Below, piece after piece: positions 24,746 to 32,290 of a stretch of 64,000 nucleotides of DNA (position 1 is its first letter; each line of letters begins with the position of its first letter). The notes under the pieces were generated by a model that was not told the origin of the DNA, did not search any database, and worked only from the letters and a program-made list of their open reading frames with translations. A program made the position numbers and the translations under genes. This DNA comes from G965215045 sp965215045 (GTDB lineage: Bacteria; Pseudomonadota; Gammaproteobacteria; JABABF01), in the NCBI GenBank assembly GCA_965215045.1, contig OZ244031.1, forward strand, positions 1,612,001-1,676,000, given 5' to 3'.

Positions 24746-25366
24746 ATGGCCAGGTACCGGGGACCGACTTGCAAGCTGGCGCGCCGCGAAGGCGTGGACC
24801 TGATGCTCAAAAGCGGCGTGCGCGCACTGGCGGAGAAGTGCAATCTCGAAACGCCCCCGGGCATTCATGGCATGCGCCGCGTACGCCCGGGCGATTACCG
24901 GATGCAACTGCGTGAAAAACAGAAGGTGCGGCGCATTTACGGGGTGCTGGAGAAGCCGTTTCGCAATTATTACGCCAAGGCGGCGCGCCAGAAGGGCGAC
25001 ACCAGTGAGAACCTGCTGCGTTTCTTGGAGCGACGCCTGGATAACGTGGTCTACCGCATGGGTTTTGGTGCCACCCGGGCGGAGAGCCGGCAGTTGGTTT
25101 CACACCGCCTGATCCAGGTGAACGGCAGGACGGTGAACATTCCCTCCTACCTGTTGTCGCCCAATGACACGGTTTCCGTGCGTTCGCGCGCGCACAAGCA
25201 GGAGCGGATTAAAAGTGCCCTGCAGCTGGCCTCGCAACTCCCTGACCAGGAGTGGCTGTCCGTGGATAACGAGAAGTTGGAAGGCGTGTTCAAACGTTTC
25301 CCGGAGCGTTCCGAGTTGTCTGCAGACATCAACGAGAGCCTCATCGTCGAACTGTATTCCAAGTAA
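24746..25366 (+). CDS. rpsD: 30S ribosomal protein S4
   Basis: Primary assembly protein; in E. coli also the translational repressor of the alpha operon and an antitermination factor. The 206-residue product is the same length as in E. coli and conserves QLREKQKVRRIYGVLE, RRLDNVVYRMGFGATRAESRQLVSH (S4 RNA-binding domain) and the end RSELSADINESLIVELYSK. The ATG at 24746 (MARYRGP) was preferred over the GTG at 24740. Confidence 0.97.
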   Translation: MARYRGPTCKLARREGVDLMLKSGVRALAEKCNLETPPGIHGMRRVRPGDYRMQLREKQKVRRIYGVLEKPFRNYYAKAARQKGDTSENLLRFLERRLDNVVYRMGFGATRAESRQLVSHRLIQVNGRTVNIPSYLLSPNDTVSVRSRAHKQERIKSALQLASQLPDQEWLSVDNEKLEGVFKRFPERSELSADINESLIVELYSK

Positions 25367-25409
25367 GAGTGGGTTTTTCCAAGACGGGTTTCCAGGAGCC
25401 TTAAAAAAG

Positions 25410-26393
25410 ATGCAAGATTTGACCAAAGAATTTTCCATTCCCGAAGAGCTGCAGGTAGAGCAGGTCTCGGACACGGAGGCACGGGTGACGCTGGAACCGC
25501 TGGAGCGCGGTTTTGGCCATACCCTGGGCAACGCGTTGCGCCGGATCCTGTTGTCTTCCATGCCGGGCAGTGCAGTCACCGAGGTGCACATCGAGGGCAT
25601 CATGCACGAATACGCCACCCGGGAGGGGGTGCGCGAGGACGTGGTGGATATTCTTCTCAATCTCAAGCAACTGGCACTCAGGCTGGAGGAAGGGGAGAGT
25701 GCCGAACTGCAGCTGCAGGCCAAGGGACCGGGCGAGGTCAAGGCCGGGGACGTTCGCAAGCCGGCCAACGTCGAAGTGGCGAACCCCGATTACGTGATCG
25801 CGCACTTGGCCGAAGGTGCCAGTTTGAACATGAACATGCTGGTGGAACGCGGCCGCGGCTACGTCCCCGCCGAACAGAAACTCGATGACCTGGACTTCGA
25901 GACCGAGACCATCGGCAAGTTGCGCCTGGATGCTTCCTTCAGCCCGATCAAGCGGGTTTCCTACACGGTGGACAGCACCCGTAAGGGGCAGCGCACGGAC
26001 CTGGACAAGCTGGTGCTGGAACTGGAAACCAACGGCACGATCACCGCCGATGAGGCGGTGCGCCGGGCGGCCACTATTCTCCAGGAGCACCTGGCGCCGA
26101 TCACGGAGCCGGAAGCCCGGCAGAGACCGGGAGCGGCCTCGCAGGTGGTGATGACCGATCCCTTTTTCAACCAGCGCCTGGAAGAACTGAAAAACCTGGG
26201 TAAGAGCACGCGCAACAAGCTGGAAAAAGAGGGCGTCTTCTACATCGGGGAACTGGTGCGCATGACGGAACTGGACCTGCTGAAAATGCCAAATATCGGC
26301 AAGAAATCCCTCGATGAAATCGTCATGGCACTGGCCGAAGAGGATATGCAGCTGGGCCTGGATATCGATCCCTGGGAGGCACCGGCGGCCTGA
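25410..26393 (+). CDS. rpoA: DNA-directed RNA polymerase subunit alpha, with altered C-terminal DNA-contact motif
   Basis: The 327-residue assembly subunit of RNA polymerase. The N-terminal domain is normal (TLEPLERGFGHTLGNALRRILLSSMPG near residue 27, then the dimerisation and beta-contact segments). The C-terminal domain (about 245-327) keeps the second helix-hairpin-helix region (MPNIGKKSLDEI). The first DNA-contact helix reads LGKSTRNKLEKEG, where E. coli and most bacteria have L-x-V-R-S-x-N-C-L-K. Aligned on YIGELV, Arg265 is Ser (residue 266), Cys269 is Lys and Lys271 is Glu; only the Asn is kept. The start is the ATG at 25410, with GGAG about 12 bases upstream. Confidence 0.97.
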   Translation: MQDLTKEFSIPEELQVEQVSDTEARVTLEPLERGFGHTLGNALRRILLSSMPGSAVTEVHIEGIMHEYATREGVREDVVDILLNLKQLALRLEEGESAELQLQAKGPGEVKAGDVRKPANVEVANPDYVIAHLAEGASLNMNMLVERGRGYVPAEQKLDDLDFETETIGKLRLDASFSPIKRVSYTVDSTRKGQRTDLDKLVLELETNGTITADEAVRRAATILQEHLAPITEPEARQRPGAASQVVMTDPFFNQRLEELKNLGKSTRNKLEKEGVFYIGELVRMTELDLLKMPNIGKKSLDEIVMALAEEDMQLGLDIDPWEAPAA

Positions 26394-26424
26394 GCGGTTT
26401 GCCGGGTGCCGGGGAGAAGACGGG

Positions 26425-27018
26425 ATGCGACACCGGAATAGCGGACGGCGGCTGAACCGCAACAGCGCGCACCGCAAGGCGATGTTTCGCAACATGACCG
26501 CCTCGCTGGTAGCACATGAGATGATCCGCACCACCGTGCCCAAGGCGAAATCGCTGCGCGGCTTCGCTGAACCCCTGATCACGCTGGCCAAGAAAGATAC
26601 GGCGGCAAACCGCCGCCTGGCCTTTGCGCGACTGCGCAACCACGATGCGGTGGGCAAGATATTTTCCGTCTTGGGCAAACGCTACCGGGACCGCCCGGGA
26701 GGCTACCTGCGCATTCTCAAGGCCGGCTTTCGCCCGGGCGACCGGGCACCGATGGCCGTGGTGGAATTGATCGGGCGCCCGGAACATGCCCTGTCGCCGG
26801 TGATCGAAAGAGAGCAGAGGCTGGATGAATGGCGCCAGCGGGTAGAGACGGAAAAGATGGAACCCGCGGTGGAGAGAGCACCCGCCGCCGCTCCTGCCGC
26901 AGCCGCCGACCCTGCCGCAGCCTCCGACCAGCCGCCGCAAGAGGAGCGGGCACCGAAAAAAAGAGGCTGGTTCTCGCGCTTGTTGGGCGGTCGTCGGGAC
27001 ACGGACCCGGAAAAGTGA
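26425..27018 (+). CDS. rplQ: 50S ribosomal protein L17 with long C-terminal extension
   Basis: L17 core at residues 1-118, starting MRHRNSGRRLNRNSAHRKAMFRNM and including ETIRTTLPKAK-type sequence (here EMIRTTVPKAK) and FRPGDRAPMAVVELIGRP. The protein is 197 residues against 127 in E. coli. The extra part has a charged helix (about 122-147), an Ala/Pro-rich linker (about 150-172) and a basic end, PKKRGWFSRLLGGRRD, that could form a short amphipathic helix. It is the last gene of the super-operon. Confidence 0.95.
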   Translation: MRHRNSGRRLNRNSAHRKAMFRNMTASLVAHEMIRTTVPKAKSLRGFAEPLITLAKKDTAANRRLAFARLRNHDAVGKIFSVLGKRYRDRPGGYLRILKAGFRPGDRAPMAVVELIGRPEHALSPVIEREQRLDEWRQRVETEKMEPAVERAPAAAPAAAADPAAASDQPPQEERAPKKRGWFSRLLGGRRDTDPEK

Positions 27019-27045
27019 GTGCCTCCCGCGCGGGTCTGTATGGCA

Positions 27046-27062
27046 GGGCGGCATTGCCGCCC
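27046..27062 (+). terminator. GC-rich hairpin after rplQ, possible end of the ribosomal super-operon
   Basis: GGGCGGC and GCCGCCC form a perfect 7-bp stem with a 3-base loop, 27 bp after the rplQ stop. There is no T-tract directly after it, so it is a weak intrinsic terminator at best; it could instead be a 3'-end stabilising hairpin. Confidence 0.35.
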
Positions 27063-27246
27063 GGTTCCAGGCCGCGGAGAAAAATTTTGGGCACGCAGAA
27101 ATTTTTGTGCGTCTGCGCCGGTTGTTTGCCCTGCAAACCAAGTTTGCAAATTTCTGCTGGTTGTGATTGACTGTAGCCTGCAGATGCCGCAGTATTGCAC
27201 GCATTATTATCGCCATCTCGATCTCACATACGGGGGAACCTAAATC

Positions 27247-27663
27247 ATGGCAGCAAAGAAAAAGACCGCTCGTAAACCAGCCAAAAGCAAGGCCCGGGCT
27301 CCGGCGCGCCGCAAAAAGGCTGCCGCCAAGCCAGTCTCGCCCGGTGCGCCGATCCGCAGCCGGCTGACCAAGTCTGGCATTGTCGGTGCCATTGCGGAGA
27401 GTCGCGACTTGAGACGCGCAGACGTGAGTGCCGTGCTCGAGGAGCTGGAGCTTTTGATCGGACGCAGCGTTCGTCGGGGCAGCGTGGGAGAATTCCAGCT
27501 GCCGGGCCTGATGAAGGTGGTTGCGGTGAAAGTCGCGGCGCGCAAGGCGCGTCCGGGGGTCAACCCGTTCACCGGCGAAAAAATCATGATCAAGGCGCGT
27601 CCGGCAAGCCGCAGTGCCCGCGTGCGGGTGCTGAAGAAGCTCAAAGAATACGCTTCCAGCTGA
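27247..27663 (+). CDS. HU-family DNA-binding protein with lysine/alanine-rich N-terminal tail
   Basis: A 138-residue nucleoid-type protein. Residues 1-34 are a histone H1-like tail rich in K, A, R and P (KKKTARKPAKSK). Residues 36-138 are an HU/IHF-fold domain with the DNA-binding arm motif RPGVNPFTGEKI and the following IKARPASRSARVRVLKKLK. The core is somewhat longer and more divergent than E. coli HU, so general DNA compaction is likely but IHF-like site specificity is not indicated. It is transcribed alone: a 228-bp gap lies upstream with no clear promoter I would call, and a strong terminator lies downstream. Confidence 0.88.
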   Translation: MAAKKKTARKPAKSKARAPARRKKAAAKPVSPGAPIRSRLTKSGIVGAIAESRDLRRADVSAVLEELELLIGRSVRRGSVGEFQLPGLMKVVAVKVAARKARPGVNPFTGEKIMIKARPASRSARVRVLKKLKEYASS

Positions 27664-27697
27664 ACGTTCCTGCGGGAAAGTCGCACCCGCAATTTTC

Positions 27698-27740
27698 CAC
27701 CTGCGGGGGAACTTGGTTTCCCCTGCAGGTGCTTTTTTTT
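27698..27740 (+). terminator. Intrinsic terminator after the HU-like gene
   Basis: A 14-bp stem, CACCTGCGGGGGAA with TTCCCCTGCAGGTG (one G-U pair), with a 6-base loop, followed after GC by a run of eight T at 27733-27740. This is the clearest Rho-independent terminator in the window. Confidence 0.92.
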
Positions 27741-27857
27741 ATCTGGCGCAGTGCGGCCAGGAGCTGCAACGGGCGTCAGTTTGCCCCGTATAATAAATAA
27801 GTGCCCCGCCCGGTTGCGGGGCATTTTTGCCTCGAACTAGCGCGCGGATGCCCTGCC

Positions 27858-28553
27858 ATGCCAATTTACGAATACAGCTGTTCACACTGCGCCCATGAGC
27901 TGGAAGCCCTGCAGGCGATGGGTGAACCGCTGCTGGTTAAATGTCCCGCCTGCGGTGAGAGGAAGCTGCAGAAAAAACTGAGTGCCGCCGCCTTTCATCT
28001 CAAGGGGCAGGGGTGGTACAAGACGGATTTCCAGGACCAGGGGAAAAAGAACGCCGCAGAAGGCGCGGATGCCGCCGGCACCGGGGATGCAAAAGAAGAT
28101 GCCGCACGGTCTGCGGCCGCCCAAGCCGGTGAGCGCGGCGATGGTGCCTCTAGGGCTGGTGAGCGCGGCGATGGTGCCTCTAGGGCTGGTGAGCGCGGCG
28201 ACGGCAACTCTCGGGCAGGCGAGCGCGGCGATGGTGCCTCTAGGGCCGGTGAGCGCGGCGATGGTGCCTCCCGGGCCGGCGAGCGCGGCGATGGCAGCTC
28301 TCGGGCCGGTGAGCGCGGGGATGGTGCCTCTAGGGCCGGCGAGCGCGGCGATGGGGCCTCTAGGGCCGGTGAGCGCGGGGATGGCAGCTCTAGGGCCGGT
28401 GAGCGCGGCGATGGCAGCTCTCGGGCCGGTGAGCGCGGGGATGGTGCCTCTAGGGCCGGCGAGCGCGGCGATGGCACCGCGACTGTAAACAACAGCACCC
28501 GGGAGACGTCCTCCCGCTCCTCCGGAAGCGACTCCCAGGGCGCCTCCGCCTGA
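27858..28553 (+). CDS. FmdB/CxxC zinc-ribbon protein carrying a 10-residue tandem repeat
   Basis: The first 60 residues are a typical FmdB-type zinc ribbon: MPIYEYSCSHC, with cysteine pairs at 8/11 and 29/32, then KLSAAAFHLKGQGWYKTDF. This small protein normally sits next to aspS in gammaproteobacteria and its role is unknown. Normally it is about 70-110 residues; here it is 231, because residues 90-209 are twelve copies of AGERGDGASR (position 8 varies A/S/N, last copy ending TAT). The ATG at 27858 lies just before the family start. The stop overlaps the aspS ATG by one base. Confidence 0.88.
   Translation: MPIYEYSCSHCAHELEALQAMGEPLLVKCPACGERKLQKKLSAAAFHLKGQGWYKTDFQDQGKKNAAEGADAAGTGDAKEDAARSAAAQAGERGDGASRAGERGDGASRAGERGDGNSRAGERGDGASRAGERGDGASRAGERGDGSSRAGERGDGASRAGERGDGASRAGERGDGSSRAGERGDGSSRAGERGDGASRAGERGDGTATVNNSTRETSSRSSGSDSQGASA
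28125..28484 (+). repeat. 30-bp in-frame tandem repeat inside the FmdB-type gene, 12 copies
   Basis: Twelve units of 30 bp (GCCGGTGAGCGCGGCGATGG followed by a variable ten bases), each coding AGERGDGxxR. Units differ by a few base changes, mostly silent or at the A/S/N position, with no insertions or deletions, so the reading frame is kept throughout. Runs of near-identical adjacent units suggest slippage or unequal exchange. Confidence 0.95.
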
Positions 28554-30331
28554 TGTTCACGCGCAGTCGCTATTGCGGCGATTTGCGCCCCGAACATACA
28601 GGCGAGCGGGTGCGCCTGTGCGGTTGGGTCGACCGCCGGCGCGACCACGGGGGCGTGATCTTTCTCGACCTGCGCGACCGTTCCGGGGTCGTGCAACTGG
28701 TATTTGACCCCGATGCAGGGGAGCATTTTCACCGCGCCGAACAGGTGCGCGGTGAATTTGTTCTCTGGGCGGAGGGCACCGTGCGCCTCCGCAGTGAAGA
28801 CACCCGCAACCCCAAGATGCCGACCGGCGAGGTGGAGGTGCTGGGTGCTTCCCTGGAAATTCTCAACACCGCGGAAACCCCACCTTTTCAACTCGATGAA
28901 TATATTGAAGCCGGCGAGGAACTGCGTCTTCGGCACCGCTACCTGGACCTGCGGCGTCCGGCCATGCAAGGCGGGCTGCTGCTGCGCGCGCGCTTGTTGT
29001 CCTTGTTGCGCAAGGCCTTGGAACGGGAGGGTTTCTGGGAGGTGGAGACGCCGGCGCTGACCCGTGCCACGCCCGAAGGGGCGCGGGATTACCTGGTGCC
29101 CAGCCGCCTGGATCCCGGCACCTTCTACGCGCTGCCGCAGTCGCCGCAGCTGTTCAAACAATTGCTGATGATCGGCGGCATCGACCGCTACTTCCAGGCG
29201 GCGCGCTGTTTTCGCGACGAGGATTTGCGCGCTGACCGGCAGCCGGAATTTACCCAGATCGATATCGAGGCCTCCTTTGTCGACGAGGAGGCGATCATGG
29301 AAATCACCGAGCGTATCTTGCGCGAGGCTTTCAGCGAGTTGCTGGGCGAGGAACTGCCGGCCTTCCCGCGCATGGAATACGCCGAGGCGATGCGCCGTTT
29401 CGGCAGTGACTGCCCGGATTTGCGCAATCCCCTGGAACTGGTCGAGATCTCAGAGCTGATGCGCGAGGTGGAATTCAATATTTTTCGTCAAGCGGCGCGG
29501 GATGCAGATTCCCGCCTGGCGGTATTGCGCGTGCCGGGCGGCGGTGCCATGAGTCGTGCGGAGATCGACGCCTGCACCGAATTCGTGGCGGAATTCGGCG
29601 CCGGGGGTCTGGCCTGGATTCGCGTCAATGATCGTTCTGCCGGCATCCGGGGTCTGCAGTCACCTATTTTGAAATTCATTCCCGCGGAGCAGACGTTGGC
29701 GCTGCTTGCGTGTTGTGCCGCAGAGAGCGGCGACCTGCTCTTCTTCGGTGCGGGTCCGATCGCCACGGTCAACCAGTCGCTGGGGGCCCTGCGCGACCGG
29801 CTGGGTGCCGAGCGCGGGCTTTTGCGCGCGGGCTGGGCACCGCTCTGGGTGCATTCCTTCCCGATGTTCGAGCGTGACGAGGCGGGCGGTTTTATGGCCC
29901 TGCACCATCCCTTCACCGCGCCGCAAACCGAAGATCCGCAAGCGGTGCAACAGGATCCCGGGGCGCAACTGTCGCGCGCTTATGACGTGGTTTTGAACGG
30001 CCACGAGATCGGCGGTGGTTCAGTGCGTATCCACAAACCGGAGATGCAGCGGACGGTGCTCCAGGTCCTGGGTTTTGAACGCGCCGAGGCGGAGCAGCGT
30101 TTTGGTTTCCTGTTGGAAGCCCTGCGTTACGGGGCACCGCCCCACGGTGGCATCGCCCTGGGACTGGACCGCCTGGCGATGTTGTTCAGCGGTGCCGGGT
30201 CGATTCGCGAGGTGATCGCTTTTCCCAAGACGCAGAGCGGCTCCTGTCCCCTGACGGGAGCGCCCCGGGAAGTGGAAGCCGAACGTCTGCGCGAATTGCG
30301 ACTGCGCCTGCAAGCGCGCGGGGCACGTTGA
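28553..30331 (+). CDS. aspS: Aspartyl-tRNA synthetase
   Basis: Class II synthetase of 592 residues, the bacterial type with an inserted GAD domain. It has the N-terminal OB anticodon-binding domain (VRLCGWVDRRRDHGGVIFLDLRDRSG), motif 2 region FRDEDLRADRQPEFTQID, the GAD insertion at about residues 280-410 and motif 3 GIALGLDRLAMLF. Overlap with the upstream fmdB-type gene (TGATG) indicates coupling; yebC follows after 9 bp. Confidence 0.96.
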   Translation: MFTRSRYCGDLRPEHTGERVRLCGWVDRRRDHGGVIFLDLRDRSGVVQLVFDPDAGEHFHRAEQVRGEFVLWAEGTVRLRSEDTRNPKMPTGEVEVLGASLEILNTAETPPFQLDEYIEAGEELRLRHRYLDLRRPAMQGGLLLRARLLSLLRKALEREGFWEVETPALTRATPEGARDYLVPSRLDPGTFYALPQSPQLFKQLLMIGGIDRYFQAARCFRDEDLRADRQPEFTQIDIEASFVDEEAIMEITERILREAFSELLGEELPAFPRMEYAEAMRRFGSDCPDLRNPLELVEISELMREVEFNIFRQAARDADSRLAVLRVPGGGAMSRAEIDACTEFVAEFGAGGLAWIRVNDRSAGIRGLQSPILKFIPAEQTLALLACCAAESGDLLFFGAGPIATVNQSLGALRDRLGAERGLLRAGWAPLWVHSFPMFERDEAGGFMALHHPFTAPQTEDPQAVQQDPGAQLSRAYDVVLNGHEIGGGSVRIHKPEMQRTVLQVLGFERAEAEQRFGFLLEALRYGAPPHGGIALGLDRLAMLFSGAGSIREVIAFPKTQSGSCPLTGAPREVEAERLRELRLRLQARGAR

Positions 30332-30340
30332 GAACAGGCC

Positions 30341-31060
30341 ATGGCGGGGCACAGCAAGTGGGCGAATGTCCGGCACCGCAAGGCGGCACAGGACGCCAAG
30401 CGGGGCAAGTTGTTTACGAAGATTATCCGTGAACTGACGGTCGCCGCCAGCGGCGGTGGCAACCCGGCGGACAACCCGCGCCTGCGCGCCGCGGTGGAAA
30501 AAGCCAACTTGGCGAACATGAACCGCGACACCATTCAAAGAGCGATTAACCGGGGCAGCGGCGAGGGTGATGCCGAGAGCCTGCAAGAAGTGCGCTACGA
30601 GGGCTATGCGCCCGGGGGCGTGGCACTGTTGGTGGAGACCATGACCGACAACCGGAATCGCACGGTCTCGGAAGTGCGGAACACCTTCAACCGGGTGGGC
30701 GGCAACCTGGGCAACGACGGCTCGGTGGCCTGGCAGTTCGCGCGCAAGGGAGAGATCCGGATGGGGGAGGGAGTGCGCGAGGAACATGCGCTGGATATCG
30801 CCATCGAGGCGGGCGCCGAAGACGTCTTGGAGGAGGATGGCAGTCTGCGTATCCTGACGGCACCCGACAACTTTTACGAGGTGCTCAAGGCCCTGCAGCA
30901 GAAGAATCTTGCGATCGAGAACAGTGAACTGGCGATGGTTGCCGAAACCCTGGTGGAAGTGCAGGAGGACATGGCGGAAAAAGTACTGGAATTAATCGCC
31001 GCCCTGGAGGATCTCGATGACGTGCAAAACGTGTACGACAATGCCAAGCTGCCCGGTTGA
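30341..31060 (+). CDS. yebC: YebC/PmpR family protein
   Basis: The 239-residue product has the invariant start MAGHSKWANVRHRKAAQDAKRGK and YEGYAPGGVALLVE, GSVAWQFARKG. Family members have been described as transcriptional regulators (PmpR) and as translation factors that help with proline stretches; the sequence alone does not decide. Its position between aspS and ruvC is conserved across gammaproteobacteria. Confidence 0.95.
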   Translation: MAGHSKWANVRHRKAAQDAKRGKLFTKIIRELTVAASGGGNPADNPRLRAAVEKANLANMNRDTIQRAINRGSGEGDAESLQEVRYEGYAPGGVALLVETMTDNRNRTVSEVRNTFNRVGGNLGNDGSVAWQFARKGEIRMGEGVREEHALDIAIEAGAEDVLEEDGSLRILTAPDNFYEVLKALQQKNLAIENSELAMVAETLVEVQEDMAEKVLELIAALEDLDDVQNVYDNAKLPG

Positions 31061-31099
31061 CGATCTTTCTGCACCGGCCCCGGCCGCCGGGACGAGGGC

Positions 31100-31630
31100 A
31101 TGAACACGAGAGCCGCCCGGGTGGTGCTGGGGGTGGACCCGGGGTGGCGCACGGTCGGCTACGGGGTGATCCGCTCAGACGGCACGCGCAGTGAACACAT
31201 CGCTTGCGGCTGTATCCATGTGCACCGTTACGAGGGCGTGCAGCGCCTGTCATATATTTTCAAAGGGGTGTCCGAACTGGTGGAAAAATTTACCCCGGAG
31301 GCCCTGGCCATCGAGCAGGTGTTCTTAGCGCGCAACCCGGTGGTCGCCCTGAAGCTGGGGCAGGCACGCGGTGCCGCGGTGGCGGCCGCAGGGCAGACGC
31401 CAGTCGCCGAGTATTCGGCGCGGCACATCAAGCTGGCATTGACCGGCGTCGGTACGGCGGACAAGGAACAGGTGTCGTACATGGTGCAGCGCTTGCTGGG
31501 TATCCGTGGTGAATTCCCCGCCGACGCCACGGATGCGCTGGCGGCGGCCTTGTGCCATGCGCACAGCAGCGTCGGACAGGTCGCAGCGCATGCGCCGGCG
31601 CAACAACAGGATGCCGGGGGGCGGGGATGA
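31100..31630 (+). CDS. ruvC: Holliday junction resolvase RuvC
   Basis: Cuts Holliday junctions symmetrically, with the RuvAB motor. The 176-residue product has the four acidic catalytic residues in LGVDPG, AIEQVF and DATDAL, the last giving the two C-terminal aspartates. The stop overlaps the ruvA ATG in ATGA. The C-terminal 20 residues (Gln/Ala-rich) are not conserved. Confidence 0.96.
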   Translation: MNTRAARVVLGVDPGWRTVGYGVIRSDGTRSEHIACGCIHVHRYEGVQRLSYIFKGVSELVEKFTPEALAIEQVFLARNPVVALKLGQARGAAVAAAGQTPVAEYSARHIKLALTGVGTADKEQVSYMVQRLLGIRGEFPADATDALAAALCHAHSSVGQVAAHAPAQQQDAGGRG

Positions 31631-32214
31631 TCGGTGCCATTCGCGGCAAGCTGGTGCTGCGTCAGCCGCCGGACCTGCTGGTCGAAGCGGGCGGCCTCTG
31701 TTATGAGCTGCAGGTACCGCTGAGCATTTTTGACAGCCTGCCGGAGCAGGGTGCCGAGGTGTTCTTGTTTACGCACCTGGTCAGCCGCGAGGACAGTACC
31801 AGTCTTTACGCCTTTGCCTCGCAGCGGGAGCGCGACCTCTTCCGCATGCTCATCCGAGTCAGCGGCGTGGGCCCGCGCCTGGGACTCGCCGTCCTGTCGG
31901 GCATGAGCATCGACGAACTGGTGCATTGCCTGCTGGAAAACGAAGTGCAGCGCCTGGTCCGGGTGCCCGGCATCGGTCGCCGCACGGCGGAGCGGCTGGT
32001 ACTGGAAATGCGCGGCAAGCTGGAGGGCAGTGAACTGCTGCCGGTGGCCGTTTCTGCGAGTGATGCAGCGCAACGCGATGCGGTGCGCGCCCTGGAAACC
32101 TTGGGATATTCACGGCGGGAAGCCACGAAGGCGGCGGCCGATGCGGCCCGGGAGCTCCCGGAAGGGAACAGCGAACAACTGATCCGCGAGGCCTTGCGCC
32201 GCTTAGCCCGGTGA
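31627..32214 (+). CDS. ruvA: Holliday junction DNA helicase subunit RuvA
   Basis: Tetramer that binds the four-way junction and loads RuvB. The 195-residue product starts MIGAIRGKL, has two helix-hairpin-helix motifs (RVSGVGPRLGLAVLSG and VPGIGRRTAERLVLEMRGKL) and a C-terminal RuvB-binding domain (ALETLGYSRREATKAA). The acidic pin residues lie in the EDSTSLYAF stretch region. The ATG at 31627 overlaps ruvC. Confidence 0.96.
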   Translation: MIGAIRGKLVLRQPPDLLVEAGGLCYELQVPLSIFDSLPEQGAEVFLFTHLVSREDSTSLYAFASQRERDLFRMLIRVSGVGPRLGLAVLSGMSIDELVHCLLENEVQRLVRVPGIGRRTAERLVLEMRGKLEGSELLPVAVSASDAAQRDAVRALETLGYSRREATKAAADAARELPEGNSEQLIREALRRLAR

Positions 32215-32290
32215 GCGCGTTCGGGGGCATCGTGGCGTGCGGGTAAAATGACGCGGCGTCCTCCACCTGTGATCCTTATGGTCCGCGGCA

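Noticed and set aside
27995..29161. A 388-codon antisense frame rich in SPRSP repeats opposite the zinc-ribbon gene and aspS
   Set aside because: The repeats are the reverse reading of the 30-bp minisatellite. The plus-strand frame has the conserved zinc ribbon and couples to aspS.
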